A stretch of DNA of 64,000 nucleotides from Pseudomonas endophytica (GCF_001411475.1 NZ_LLWH01000220.1:29304-93303); one strand, 5' to 3'. Counted from the first letter of the stretch, positions 42,077-51,800 are shown. Program-made: numbers and translations. Notes: generated by a model from the sequence alone, not told the origin.

Positions 42077-45000
42077 TTATTGTTCGTCAAGCGGCAAAAA
42101 GTGCTCGGTTAGCATCTTTTGGCTGATGATCCCGTAGTACACCTGAATGGGCACGCGCCCTCGTTTAGCTTTAGCGTCTTGCGCAGGCTGGCTGTCATAA
42201 CGTTGGGCCGCCAGCTTGAAGTGGGCGGCCTGCACATCCTGCGCAGGGCTGTTGAGTTCTTTGTAATGCAAGTGGGCATACCAGAGCACTTTACCCTCGG
42301 TGTTTTTGACTTCATATTCCTGAACAAAATCCTGGCGTTCCCCCTGCATCGCGACCCTTTGGTTGATTTTGGCAATACTGACATGCTTGCGTTCGAGCAG
42401 CGATTCCACTACAGCCGCTGTGGGCGGTAACGAGAGCAGGATGGCTAGCCCCTGTTCGCGCAGGTAAGCGGCTCCGTTTACGAGGCGCTTGAGGTACATC
42501 TGCACCGTTCCCGGTTTCGGGTTCTCCACGGGTTTCTCATTGGGCGTCGCCCTTTTGATTTCAACCTCCAGCGCATCCAGCTTTTGTGCGTACCGATCTA
42601 GGATTTCTTCAAGCTCAAGGGGGAACTTGGAACGCTTGGCATAACCTTTAACCCGCCGGATTTGAGCGTTTACGTTGTCCACTAGCTTATTGGCTTCAGC
42701 CTTCAACACTGTCAGCGGTCGTATCGGTAAAACTACTGGAGTGGGTTCTACTTCAACCCATTGATTGGGCGCAGTCTCTGTAAAGACAACAGTCGGTTGA
42801 GCAGAGCCTACTGCACCTTGGGCCTCAGTGCTTGGTAGGCCCCCAACATCGACAACCTCGGCCTCTCCTTGACCCAACCCCTTTCTCAAGGAGCCAATCA
42901 GGATGCCTTTTTTACGGGTGCGAACGATTTTACGGGTGTAGGTCGCAACGCGAGCAGGTGTAGCTTGAACAGGAAGCCATTCGGTCTCAGGGTCGCTTTG
43001 CTCTTTCAACATCTCATCTGCGCGAACATCCAGCTCTCTGATTACTGAGAGCAGCTGTTCAAATGCAACTGAGTTTATGCTCGCGCTGGCTTCATCGCGG
43101 AATATGGCCAGTACATCTTCCGTTCTGGCATAGCGCTCCCGAATGCTTTCAAGCACCTCTGTGCGCTCTACAATGCTGAACAATGCCTCATTTTCCAGTT
43201 CATATTGAGTCAGCGCAGTCAAATGCAGTGAAAACAGTATCTCTCTCAATTGACTCCACTCGTCACTACCGAGTGTCGTCATCACCAACTCAGAAAATGT
43301 GGTCAATTGATAAGCTCGACACATCACCGCAGAACGGCTATGTATGCTCCCAGTACGGTCATAGTGAACATAATATTTTTGGGCATCTAACGCCGCCGCT
43401 CGACCAAATTTTGGTATATCCCGTAGTTTATTGACCAGGCCTTTCAGCTCTTGAGAGTAACCCGCTGCCTTATCCCATGAACTATTTATAAATGGGCTAT
43501 CTTTTTTATAAGCCTCCGACTCCAGCACCTCCATATTGACCGGTCCGCCCTCTGAACTAAATACACTGGGGTATCGGTCGTGATAAACAACCACTAAACC
43601 GGAATAAGCATCAAACAGGTTACTTGTCAGCCGTATCAGATATTTATAAAAGCCCACTAATTGAGCCAGGTCGTTGTCTTGCGCCAATAATGTCTGCTTC
43701 TCAAGAAACCACGCCAGCGAATTCTCATACTCCGGCTTTTGACGTTCCATTACCTCGATGTATTTTTCTAATGCAGACTGCCGTTCAGTTGAGGTTGCGG
43801 TATTGCCTCCCTCTTTTTTATTCGCTTTTTCACTGGCCTTTTCTACAACGGCTATTTCTTCCTCCATCACCTTGGTGCGCTCGTTATAACGCATCAACTT
43901 TTCACGCAATTCTCCAAAGCGTTTTAAACGTTGCTCTTTTTTGATATCAAGCCGGGTCGTTGGGCCTCCACCTCGCAGCCTAATCCGCAAGTCATACGTC
44001 CAGATGCCCGCTTCATTGCCGATAATGCTGGGGCCTCTATCGGAAGGATTATTCGGATTAACCAATATCACGCCTTCTGCTTCTAACTGAATTCGGTAAT
44101 TAACCTCCTGAATCCTGACAAATAGTTTTCCGTCTGACTTTTGCAAACCTTTATAAGGCCCCTTATCAATATACTCCACCTGCGTCAGGTTTGACTTAAT
44201 GCTATTACGTTCCAACCAACCACGTTGCCAATCAGCAAGTTTTTCTTGCGAAGCACTAAACCACGCAAAGTCCAAGTGCGTATAATTATCACCCACTGGA
44301 ATCTCTTGAGTGTAATAGCTGGCAACAATAGCAACGGGGGAGCGAACAACACTCGGTTTAACTGCATCAGGCAACAAAAAGATATTAGCCTCATTAACGG
44401 TCAATAGAGGCTGCGGGTTATTGGTGCGCACATGCAAAAGTGCCAATGCACAATTGAATATCAAATCGATTATGGCTGATGTTTTGTCCTGCTCATTCTG
44501 CGAGCGCAACGCCTCAATATCATTATGCACTGCCAAGTAGGTTATTCCGACCCCCGCAATAATACGTAAAGGCCCGGTTAATGGCAGATTGGGCACAATA
44601 GAACTGAACAAGAGCCACCCGCCGGTGATTATTGATTGCCAGCATTGTTCCACGTTGGACACTGTTTGCCGGTCAGCCAGGGTACTCAATGTGTTAACCA
44701 TGTCCATGTACAACTCGTTATATTCAGAGCCCTGATCCACCGCCACCGTCGACAGTTTTGCGGCCCCGGCGGGCACCGGGAATGACTGATCACCATGAAC
44801 AGATGTAGACGCTACATTCAGGCGATAAAAACCTCCAGCTTCATAGATCTTGCGTGTCGACGATGGCAGCCACGCCAACACCGTTTCCTGCAGCGCTCCA
44901 GGAGTAGCAATCGCAGTGAATACCGAAGCCCAGGTTGGATATTCAACCAGCGGCTCATCGTGAAAAGGACGATAAAGCACATGACATCCATTTTTTTCAT

Positions 45001-46786
45001 CCTGTGGCCCTATCAGAAACATCCCGGGCACCGAGTGGGCGGCCACACCGGGCGTTGAAAGAAAGGCCAAATGCCTGATCACAATTTTGTCTTTGTCGAC
45101 AAAACGTTTTTCAGGATCAAAGCTCATCAAAGCCTTGACCACTCGATATCCGCGTTGCGTGAAATGGTATAACCGACGGACCTTGCACTCCAATGCCTGT
45201 AACGGAAGGTGCGCAATCAATTCTTCAGCGTAAAGCCGCGCACGACGCTTAATCTCTTCAGGGGAGCTGAGCAAGCACGCCCGGATCCATTGAGGATAGA
45301 CTTTCCCAATATTGACCTTGTGGACCAATCGCTTGATGTAATCCGGGGTCATCCACCAATCTTGAATCAGTTGGGCTTTGGCATGGCCGATTGTCATTCG
45401 ACCGCTACGAATGGCAGACAGGTTTTCAATGGCCAGTTGCGTCAAAGTCATGGTGTATGGATTGAGCGTTCCAATCGTACCCTCCCCCCCTGGCCCCAAC
45501 GGATCGATAAACGTCAGTAAAATATCATCAGGGTCATAGCCTGGAGCTTGGGGTTGATCAATCTGCATCTGTATCCGCAATTCATTGACTGCACTGGTGT
45601 GTAGATCTGGAACATCGTCGGTAAAACGCTTTCCATTTGCCCGTTCATGACTGCTGGCCACTGCAATTAAATGTGAACGGTAAGCAAAGCGATCAGCCTG
45701 CGAGGCATTTTTCAGCCAGCTAGGAAGACGAGAGTTGATCAGCGCAACATCTGATTGCTGTTCAAGCCCCACATTGACGAAGACCGCTGCCGCGTTAGTG
45801 AGGGCCTTTACACGCCGTTCCAATTCGACCAGAGCTAAGGGCTGACTCAGGCCCTCTATCGCATCCAGTTGACGCTCCAGCACGCACAAGGCCTGCGCCT
45901 CCAAAAAACTGGTGCCAGGCTCATACATCACGCAGCGGACTTCATCAACGTGGTATTTAGAGGTTAATTGCATGCTCCAAGACCGGGTGAAAAGATTCAT
46001 GTCAGAAAACCACTCAATCTTTCCTGCAACGGTGCAATAACAATAAGTGCTCTGCCCACCATTGATGTTTTTAATAAGGATATCCGGAATTAATACACGG
46101 CTTACTTCCCCTCCTACAAGTCTGGCGGACACGTTAAAAACTTTGGTTTTTGGATCAAGGCCAGACGAAATCCGTCGCTCATTACGATACGGAAAACGCA
46201 GTACTTGAAACACCACATTGCGTTGATAGTCAGATAGATTGGGGGTAGTGCTGTTACTAATCAGCAACTGGTCATGAATGACTTGAGCAAGCCATTGCAG
46301 CCGAGTCGGCCCAGCACTGCTTGGCTGATTCCAAAATGTAATAAGCGCTTGCTGTAGTGACGCTTGCCATATCTCGATCACATCCAGTAATACCGGTTCA
46401 ATCGCACTCATAGGCTCAAGCGAAGTAAAACCACTGGCAGGCGGCACGCTGGCACTCACCGCGACATAACATTCGGTAGGCTTGTAATACCTGTAGTTGA
46501 GCGATTTTCTATTGGCAACATGCTCCAGCACTACGTCAATCAATAAACGATATCGCGGGCTTGCCAGCGTTTTACCTCCGCCATCGACTGTCAGTACAAC
46601 GTATGTCTGTGCCAGATTGAAGGTGTGCTGTCTGAACAATTGGCTCAGGCGTGTGAGCAATAATTGCGTCACCACCGAACGTACTGTTGGCCGAAATTCA
46701 AACTGCGCGGTCACGGCTTGCTGAATGATCTGAGTTGCATACAGCGGCAATGGTGATGGTGATGGTGATTGATCTGAGTTGAACAT
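42077..46786 (-). CDS. Very large 'dermonecrotic toxin domain'-type protein
   Basis: 1569 residues from the ATG at 46786 (AAGGA upstream; an in-frame start at 46819 is less likely). It resembles the large Pseudomonas proteins annotated with a dermonecrotic-toxin-like N-terminal domain (PF20178/DUF6543 type): a region around residues 540-720 reads RRLYHFTQRGYRVVKALM, VPGMFLIGPQDEKNG, VLYRPFHDEPLVEYPTWASV and AWLPSSTRKIYEAGG. Two hydrophobic stretches lie at ~718-745 and ~765-780, then a charged coiled-coil-like region (~930-1010). There is no signal peptide. It is more AT-rich than its neighbours and stands alone between core genes. A host- or competitor-directed effector is likely by family; the target and export route are unknown. 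Confidence 0.75.
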   Translation of the reverse strand: MFNSDQSPSPSPLPLYATQIIQQAVTAQFEFRPTVRSVVTQLLLTRLSQLFRQHTFNLAQTYVVLTVDGGGKTLASPRYRLLIDVVLEHVANRKSLNYRYYKPTECYVAVSASVPPASGFTSLEPMSAIEPVLLDVIEIWQASLQQALITFWNQPSSAGPTRLQWLAQVIHDQLLISNSTTPNLSDYQRNVVFQVLRFPYRNERRISSGLDPKTKVFNVSARLVGGEVSRVLIPDILIKNINGGQSTYCYCTVAGKIEWFSDMNLFTRSWSMQLTSKYHVDEVRCVMYEPGTSFLEAQALCVLERQLDAIEGLSQPLALVELERRVKALTNAAAVFVNVGLEQQSDVALINSRLPSWLKNASQADRFAYRSHLIAVASSHERANGKRFTDDVPDLHTSAVNELRIQMQIDQPQAPGYDPDDILLTFIDPLGPGGEGTIGTLNPYTMTLTQLAIENLSAIRSGRMTIGHAKAQLIQDWWMTPDYIKRLVHKVNIGKVYPQWIRACLLSSPEEIKRRARLYAEELIAHLPLQALECKVRRLYHFTQRGYRVVKALMSFDPEKRFVDKDKIVIRHLAFLSTPGVAAHSVPGMFLIGPQDEKNGCHVLYRPFHDEPLVEYPTWASVFTAIATPGALQETVLAWLPSSTRKIYEAGGFYRLNVASTSVHGDQSFPVPAGAAKLSTVAVDQGSEYNELYMDMVNTLSTLADRQTVSNVEQCWQSIITGGWLLFSSIVPNLPLTGPLRIIAGVGITYLAVHNDIEALRSQNEQDKTSAIIDLIFNCALALLHVRTNNPQPLLTVNEANIFLLPDAVKPSVVRSPVAIVASYYTQEIPVGDNYTHLDFAWFSASQEKLADWQRGWLERNSIKSNLTQVEYIDKGPYKGLQKSDGKLFVRIQEVNYRIQLEAEGVILVNPNNPSDRGPSIIGNEAGIWTYDLRIRLRGGGPTTRLDIKKEQRLKRFGELREKLMRYNERTKVMEEEIAVVEKASEKANKKEGGNTATSTERQSALEKYIEVMERQKPEYENSLAWFLEKQTLLAQDNDLAQLVGFYKYLIRLTSNLFDAYSGLVVVYHDRYPSVFSSEGGPVNMEVLESEAYKKDSPFINSSWDKAAGYSQELKGLVNKLRDIPKFGRAAALDAQKYYVHYDRTGSIHSRSAVMCRAYQLTTFSELVMTTLGSDEWSQLREILFSLHLTALTQYELENEALFSIVERTEVLESIRERYARTEDVLAIFRDEASASINSVAFEQLLSVIRELDVRADEMLKEQSDPETEWLPVQATPARVATYTRKIVRTRKKGILIGSLRKGLGQGEAEVVDVGGLPSTEAQGAVGSAQPTVVFTETAPNQWVEVEPTPVVLPIRPLTVLKAEANKLVDNVNAQIRRVKGYAKRSKFPLELEEILDRYAQKLDALEVEIKRATPNEKPVENPKPGTVQMYLKRLVNGAAYLREQGLAILLSLPPTAAVVESLLERKHVSIAKINQRVAMQGERQDFVQEYEVKNTEGKVLWYAHLHYKELNSPAQDVQAAHFKLAAQRYDSQPAQDAKAKRGRVPIQVYYGIISQKMLTEHFLPLDEQ
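46749..46766 (-). repeat. Hexanucleotide tandem repeat in toxin-like gene
   Basis: ATGGTG repeated three times on the plus strand, encoding Ser-Pro-Ser-Pro-Ser-Pro near residue 10 on the minus strand. A change in copy number would keep the frame. Confidence 0.7.
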
Positions 46787-47030
46787 GACTACTTCCTTGT
46801 ATTGAGTGCTGGACAGCACTCATCTAATAGGAAGATTTACAGCGTTCGGCGCAGAAATATGCGGTAGCAGGTTATTGAGTTGACAGCGCTCAGAACGAAT
46901 CTTCAATCGGCTAACGCAAGCGAGATCAATCCAGCCTTATCGTTGCCATTGATCTTGCAGATCAAGGACGACTTCAAGGGCATCGTCGAATCTGTGCAGG
47001 CAATAGATGGTTTGAGCTGGCAGCCGACAA

Positions 47031-47063
47031 GTGTTAACTGCCACAGGCTGCAGCAGTTAACAC
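47031..47063. promoter_or_regulatory. 11-bp perfect inverted repeat after pepN
   Basis: GTGTTAACTGC (47031-47041) and GCAGTTAACAC (47053-47063), loop 11 bases, starting 16 bases past the pepN stop and 245 bases upstream of the toxin-like gene on the same strand. No U-tract follows, so it may be an operator for the downstream gene or a factor-dependent stop/processing hairpin for pepN. Confidence 0.5.
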
Positions 47064-47079
47064 ACGAATGGGAAGGGCT

Positions 47080-49737
47080 TTACGCCAAGCTTTTGCTCAC
47101 CACCTCAAACACATCACTCGACAACTCGCCCGAGTTACGAATGCGCTCCAGCTCAGCTTTCATCAACGCCTGGCGAGCGCTGTCATATTTTCGCCAGCGG
47201 GTCAAAGGTGCCAATTGCCGTGAGGCGATTTGCGGGTTGAGTCGGTTGAGTACGATCACCAGGTCTGCCAAGAAGCGATAGCCTGAGCCATCGGCGGCAT
47301 GGAAGTTAACAAGGTTCTGCCCGGCAAAGGCACCGATCAACGCCCGTACCTTGTTCGGGTTTTTCAGGGTGAACGCGGGGTGTTCCATCAGCTGTTGAAC
47401 TCGCTGCAAGCCACCCGGCAGCGGGCTGGCCGCTTGTACGCTGAACCATTGGTCCATGACCAGCGGGTTGTCTTTGAAATGCTCGGCAAAGCTGGCCAAT
47501 GCCTGAGCTTTTTCTGCTTCAAACGGTGAGTTGACCAAAATCGCCAGCGCATTTAGACGCTCGGTCATGTTGTCGCTGTGATCGAACTGTTCCAGCGTCG
47601 CCGCCACAACTTCAGGCTTGGCGCTGAGGCTCAGGTACGACAGCGCAATGTTTTGAAGGCCGCGACGGGCGAAATGTTCATCTTCAGCTACATACGGCGT
47701 GGCCTTGGACACGTCACGGTTAGCCTTATAACGCGCCAACAATTCGTCATACAAACTGTCGGCCAATTGCTGGCGAGCAAATTCACGTGCCGCGTGAATA
47801 GCATCGACATCAGCCACTTCGCTGATTTCAGTCAGGTACGCTTCACTCGGCAGCGATAGCATTTCAGCCACCATCGCCTGATCCAGCTCAGGATTAGTCA
47901 ATACACTGCGCAACGCTTCAACCAAACGAAGATCCATGACCAGCGTTTCGCCGCGCTGGTATTGGCCAATCAACGCCTGCAATACCTGCACCGACAACTG
48001 CTGACCCGCATCCCAACGATTAAAGCCATCGGTGTCGTGTTGCATCAGAAACACTAACTGGTCACTGCTGTAGGCAAACTGCAATTTGACCGGCGCCGAG
48101 AATCCACGCAGCAAGGACGGCAGCGGTTTTTCAGTGATGCCAACAAACGTAAAGGTTTGCTCAGCCTCAGTCACTGACAACACGCGACAGGTGTCTACGG
48201 CGGCTGACTCGTCGGCCAGTTGCAATGGCAGTTCTGCACCTTGGGCGTTCAGCAGGCCCAGTTCTACGGGGATCACAAACGGCAGTTTTTCAAGTTTGTC
48301 CGGGGTTTGTGGGCAGCTTTGGGTGAAGGTCAGGCAGTAGGTTTTCTGCTCAGCGTCGTAATGCTCGCTGACCGCCAGTCGCGGGGTGCCAGCTTGACTG
48401 TACCAACGTTTGAACTGAGTCAGGTCAGCGCCATTGGCGTCTTCCATGGCCTTGATGAAGTCATCGCAGGTCACGGCTTGCCCATCATGACGTTCAAAGT
48501 ACAGATCGCTGCCCTTACGGAAGCCTTCTGCGCCGAGCAAGGTGTGAAGCATGCGCACCACTTCAGAGCCTTTCTCGTACACCGTCAGGGTGTAGAAGTT
48601 GGAGATTTCGATAAAGCTCTCAGGGCGTACCGCGTGCGCCATCGGGCCTGCATCTTCTGCAAACTGGTGAGTACGCAGGAAGGCCACGTCTTGAATACGC
48701 TTGACCACCCGCGAGTTCATGTCAGCCGAGAATTGGGAATCACGAAATACGGTGAAGCCTTCTTTGAGCGACAACTGAAACCAGTCACGGCAAGTCACGC
48801 GGTTGCCTGACCAGTTGTGGAAGTACTCGTGAGCGACAATGGCTTCAACCCGTTGGTGTGCCGCGTCGGTCGCAGTCTCTGCACGAGCCAGTACGGCGCT
48901 AGAGTTGAAGATATTGAGGCCCTTGTTCTCCATCGCGCCCATGTTGAAGTCGTTTACGGCAACTATCATGAAAATGTCCAGATCGTATTCGCGGCCGTAG
49001 GTTTCTTCATCCCAACGCATCGACTTCTTAAGACTGTTCATTGCGTGCTGGCATTTGTCGATGTTTTCAGGCTCGACGTAAATACGCAGCGCTACCGTGC
49101 GCTCAGTCATGGTGGTGAAGGTGTCTTCAACGCACCATAGGTCGCCTGCGACCAGCGCAAACAGGTAGGCCGGTTTTTTAAACGGGTCTTCCCAGGTTGC
49201 CCAATGACGACCGTCATCGTCGGGGCCGCTGGCCAGCGGGTTGCCGTTGGATAACAAGATCGGGTAACGGTGTTGTTCAGCCACGACCGTGGTGGTGAAC
49301 GTGCTCATCACGTCCGGGCGGTCGAGGTAATAGGTGATCTTGCGAAAGCCTTCGGCCTCGCACTGGGTGCAAAACATCGAGCCAGACTTGTACAAGCCTT
49401 CGAGCGCGGTATTGGATTCAGGATGGATCTTGACGCTGGTGTCGACCACAAACTGTTCAGCGCTCGGGTGCAAGGTTAAATGGCTATCTGTCAGTTCATA
49501 GTCAGCCGAAGTCAGGTCAACATCATCAAGCTTGACTGACAACAACTCCAACTGCTGGCCGTCGAGGGCCAATGCCGGGAAGCCCTCACCGCGAGCCGGG
49601 TTGCGGCGCATTACCAGTTGCGCATGAACCAACGTGTGGTCCTCGAACAACTCGAAGGTCAGGTGCGTCTCGTCAATCAGGTAGTCGGGCGCCTGGTAGT
49701 CCTTGAGGTGGATCATTTGCGGTTGTTCGGTGCGCAT
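47080..49737 (-). CDS. pepN: Aminopeptidase N (M1 family)
   Basis: 885 residues, close to E. coli PepN (870). The exopeptidase motif GAMENKGLNIFN is at ~262-273; the zinc motif HEYFHNWSGNR with catalytic Glu at ~299-309, with the third ligand Glu in SLKEGFTVFRD about 18 residues later. The N-terminal beta domain (1-190) and C-terminal helical domain (~550-885) are also of PepN type. It removes N-terminal residues from peptides in the cytoplasm and takes part in the final steps of protein turnover. Start ATG 49737. It lies 13 bases after the DUF2797 gene and could be co-transcribed with it. Confidence 0.97.
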   Translation of the reverse strand: MRTEQPQMIHLKDYQAPDYLIDETHLTFELFEDHTLVHAQLVMRRNPARGEGFPALALDGQQLELLSVKLDDVDLTSADYELTDSHLTLHPSAEQFVVDTSVKIHPESNTALEGLYKSGSMFCTQCEAEGFRKITYYLDRPDVMSTFTTTVVAEQHRYPILLSNGNPLASGPDDDGRHWATWEDPFKKPAYLFALVAGDLWCVEDTFTTMTERTVALRIYVEPENIDKCQHAMNSLKKSMRWDEETYGREYDLDIFMIVAVNDFNMGAMENKGLNIFNSSAVLARAETATDAAHQRVEAIVAHEYFHNWSGNRVTCRDWFQLSLKEGFTVFRDSQFSADMNSRVVKRIQDVAFLRTHQFAEDAGPMAHAVRPESFIEISNFYTLTVYEKGSEVVRMLHTLLGAEGFRKGSDLYFERHDGQAVTCDDFIKAMEDANGADLTQFKRWYSQAGTPRLAVSEHYDAEQKTYCLTFTQSCPQTPDKLEKLPFVIPVELGLLNAQGAELPLQLADESAAVDTCRVLSVTEAEQTFTFVGITEKPLPSLLRGFSAPVKLQFAYSSDQLVFLMQHDTDGFNRWDAGQQLSVQVLQALIGQYQRGETLVMDLRLVEALRSVLTNPELDQAMVAEMLSLPSEAYLTEISEVADVDAIHAAREFARQQLADSLYDELLARYKANRDVSKATPYVAEDEHFARRGLQNIALSYLSLSAKPEVVAATLEQFDHSDNMTERLNALAILVNSPFEAEKAQALASFAEHFKDNPLVMDQWFSVQAASPLPGGLQRVQQLMEHPAFTLKNPNKVRALIGAFAGQNLVNFHAADGSGYRFLADLVIVLNRLNPQIASRQLAPLTRWRKYDSARQALMKAELERIRNSGELSSDVFEVVSKSLA

Positions 49738-49750
49738 ACTGCAATCCTTT

Positions 49751-50581
49751 TTACTGATGCACGGCCAACTGGTAGGCCGTGTATTTGCGAATATTGATAA
49801 CGCCGGTGTCGAAGATGAGGTATTGACCTTTAATACCCATCAACGTGCCTTCGACGATAGGGTCTTTATCCAGATTAAAGCTCACGATTTTGCTTGGGTA
49901 CTGCTCGACCGGGTAGCGAATCTCGATAGGCTCGACGCTATGTAAAGGTTGTACCGCTTGCAGACCAAAACGCTCCTGCAAAATGTGCAGGCCCTCGGCG
50001 CAACTGCCAAACAACTGATCACGCACCGCCGCCAGGTCGACGGGGGCTGCATCGCCCTTAAGCAGCGCGCGCCAGTTGGTGCGATCGGCTACTTGGGTGC
50101 GGAGCAGGTCTTCGACAAAACCCGACTGCTGACGGGTGGCTACCCGCACAATCGGCAGGGCCTGGCTTGCGCCCTGATCCAACCAGCGAGTGGGCAATTG
50201 CGTGGCGCGGGTGATGCCGACTTTGACGCCCGACGAATTCGCGAGGTAGACCACGTGGTCAGTCATGCAGAACTGCTCGCCCCACGACGGCTCACGGCAG
50301 GTACCGGCATCGTAATGGCAGCGTTCCGGGCTCATGATGCAAACATCGCACTGGGCCAGCTTGGTCATACAGGGGTAGCAATAGCCCTGACTGAAGCTTT
50401 TTTTGGTTTTGCGCCCGCAGTGAGTGCAGTAAATCTCCCCCAAAAACTCCAAACGCAGTTTAGTGCCGATCAGCGGATTGACCGGCACCTGGGTATCGCC
50501 TAAACGAAACGCATACTGAACAGTCGGCGACTCTAAGCTTGCCGACATTTTGCTAAGTGCACCGCGACCAATCTCAATCAA
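49751..50581 (-). CDS. DUF2797 family protein with cysteine clusters
   Basis: 276 residues. Two CxxC pairs (CTHCGRK at ~52-58 and CYPC at ~68-71), further cysteines (CDVC at ~79-82, then C91 and C98) suggest zinc binding. The following section VVYLANSSGVKVGITRATQLPTRWLDQGAS (~110-139; key residues Tyr112, Lys120, Gly122) resembles a GIY-YIG-like core, which I note as a similarity, not a call. Function is unknown. Its ATG overlaps the stop of the yeaC gene by 4 bases (ATGA), so they are co-translated. Confidence 0.83.
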   Translation of the reverse strand: MIEIGRGALSKMSASLESPTVQYAFRLGDTQVPVNPLIGTKLRLEFLGEIYCTHCGRKTKKSFSQGYCYPCMTKLAQCDVCIMSPERCHYDAGTCREPSWGEQFCMTDHVVYLANSSGVKVGITRATQLPTRWLDQGASQALPIVRVATRQQSGFVEDLLRTQVADRTNWRALLKGDAAPVDLAAVRDQLFGSCAEGLHILQERFGLQAVQPLHSVEPIEIRYPVEQYPSKIVSFNLDKDPIVEGTLMGIKGQYLIFDTGVINIRKYTAYQLAVHQ

Positions 50582-50838
50582 TGGATAGCATCCGACTTGA
50601 ACAGGATGTTAGGCACCGGCTCCGACTTTGAGCTGCACTCTTGCGGGCCCATGTAGCCGGTACGCTCTTCTTCGGGCAGGTTTTGGATCTCCCAAGCGAT
50701 CATGGCCTGCAACGACAACTCACGCTGCTCAGCGGTGAGTTTGTTGCCATCGGACCATTTGCCGATTTCAACCGCCAACTTCAAACTCTGGTAGATATCC
50801 GGGGTGATGTTTTTAATCATTTCATTGAAAGAGGACAT
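50578..50838 (-). CDS. yeaC: YeaC-like DUF1315 protein
   Basis: 86 residues from the ATG at 50838, with AGGA eight bases upstream; the longer frame begins at 50856. It reads MSSFNEMIKNITPDIYQSLK, then LELGKW-type segment AVEIGKWSDGNKLTAEQREL and QAMIAWEIQNLPEEERTGYM, the DUF1315/YeaC pattern. It is a cytoplasmic helical protein of unknown function. It is in a minus-strand run with DUF2797 and pepN downstream; a REP element separates it from the rhomboid gene. Confidence 0.87.
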   Translation of the reverse strand: MSSFNEMIKNITPDIYQSLKLAVEIGKWSDGNKLTAEQRELSLQAMIAWEIQNLPEEERTGYMGPQECSSKSEPVPNILFKSDAIH

Positions 50839-50874
50839 GGTTCTTTTCCTGCTCATTTACAGACTTTCTGTCTC

Positions 50875-50927
50875 TGTAGGAGCGAGCTTGCTCGCGATCT
50901 TTTGATCTACAAAAGCTCGCTCCTACA
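50875..50927. repeat. REP-type palindrome 3
   Basis: Arms begin TGTAGGAGCGAGCTTG and end AGCTCGCTCCTACA, around a core with GCGATCTTTTGATC. It belongs to the 'GAGCTTGCTCGCGAT' type of Pseudomonas REP, differing from REP 1 and 2 in the outer arm. It lies between the rhomboid and yeaC genes, both on the minus strand. Confidence 0.85.
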
Positions 50928-50930
50928 CCA

Positions 50931-51800
50931 TTAAACGTGTTTACGACTAGCCCAAAGCCCACCCAGCAAGCCCGTAAGGCAACCAATCAACAACCCACCC
51001 AGATGCGCCGCATTGGCTATCTGACCGAAGCCAATCATTGAAACCAGCCCGGACATGCACAGCGCCAGCCACACCAACATCATCACCAGCACGCCACGCG
51101 GCAAGTGATAGACCGGGTTAGGCGCCATGATCTGGTAGATCCAGACATGACCCAGCAAGCCGTAAAGCACACCCGACATCCCACCGAACAAACCTGGGCC
51201 ACCAAACAGGTACTGGGCAAAGTTGGACACCAGACTAAATAGCAAGCTCAACCCAATCAGATTGATGCTGCCCTGACGTATTTCAACCCGCTTGCCCAGC
51301 TCCCAGAACCACATGCCGTTCATGGCTATGTGCAGGAAGCCAAAGTGGATCAACATCGGGGTGAACAATCGCCACCATTGCCCGGAGGCGAGGCTTTCTG
51401 ATAGCGGGGTGAACTCAACGTACTGCCCGTGGATGTTGAAGCCCACGAAGGTCAGTGCGCTCAGGGTACTTAGGTTCTCACCCAGTTGCGTGACCACGGC
51501 CACCACAATACACAGCAGTAAAATCACTGCAGTTGCCGGGCTGGCGCGCAATTGCTGGGCAAAACTAGGGCGCCCCATTGTCACTGGGCGCTCGACAACC
51601 GGCAACTCGTGATCGGGGTCGCCCGCCGGAAATTGCTCGTACAAGCTGCGCACGTCATCTGCAATCGACGCTGGCGCCCACAACACTTGCTGCCCCGCCT
51701 CTTCGCTGACCCGATGCGGGACTTGCATGCGCTTGAGCAAGCCCACGAACCCAGCCAGATCGACCGACAACGGTAAACGTAAAACAGCCACCACACTCAT
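50931..51800 (-). CDS. Rhomboid-family intramembrane serine protease
   Basis: 289 residues from the ATG at 51800 (GGAGG a few bases upstream). A cytoplasmic N-terminal domain (~1-95) precedes six or seven membrane segments. The catalytic serine is Ser209 in GGMSGVLYG, the histidine is His266 in ANAAHLGG; the oxyanion loop HIAMNGMWFWELGKRVE (~164-180) holds the conserved His and Asn. This is the GlpG type. Its substrates are unknown. Its ATG overlaps the stop of the phosphatase gene (ATGA), so the genes from nadK to rhomboid form one operon. Confidence 0.93.
   Translation of the reverse strand: MSVVAVLRLPLSVDLAGFVGLLKRMQVPHRVSEEAGQQVLWAPASIADDVRSLYEQFPAGDPDHELPVVERPVTMGRPSFAQQLRASPATAVILLLCIVVAVVTQLGENLSTLSALTFVGFNIHGQYVEFTPLSESLASGQWWRLFTPMLIHFGFLHIAMNGMWFWELGKRVEIRQGSINLIGLSLLFSLVSNFAQYLFGGPGLFGGMSGVLYGLLGHVWIYQIMAPNPVYHLPRGVLVMMLVWLALCMSGLVSMIGFGQIANAAHLGGLLIGCLTGLLGGLWASRKHV

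Noticed and set aside
46787..46819. Start of the toxin-like gene at 46819
   Set aside because: The ATG at 46786 has AAGGA at a proper distance; the longer start overlaps that Shine-Dalgarno.
46880..47281. Plus-strand ORF of 133 codons between toxin-like gene and pepN
   Set aside because: Its second half is antisense to the 3' end of pepN and it has no convincing RBS or domain; the protein looks like translated intergenic and antisense DNA.
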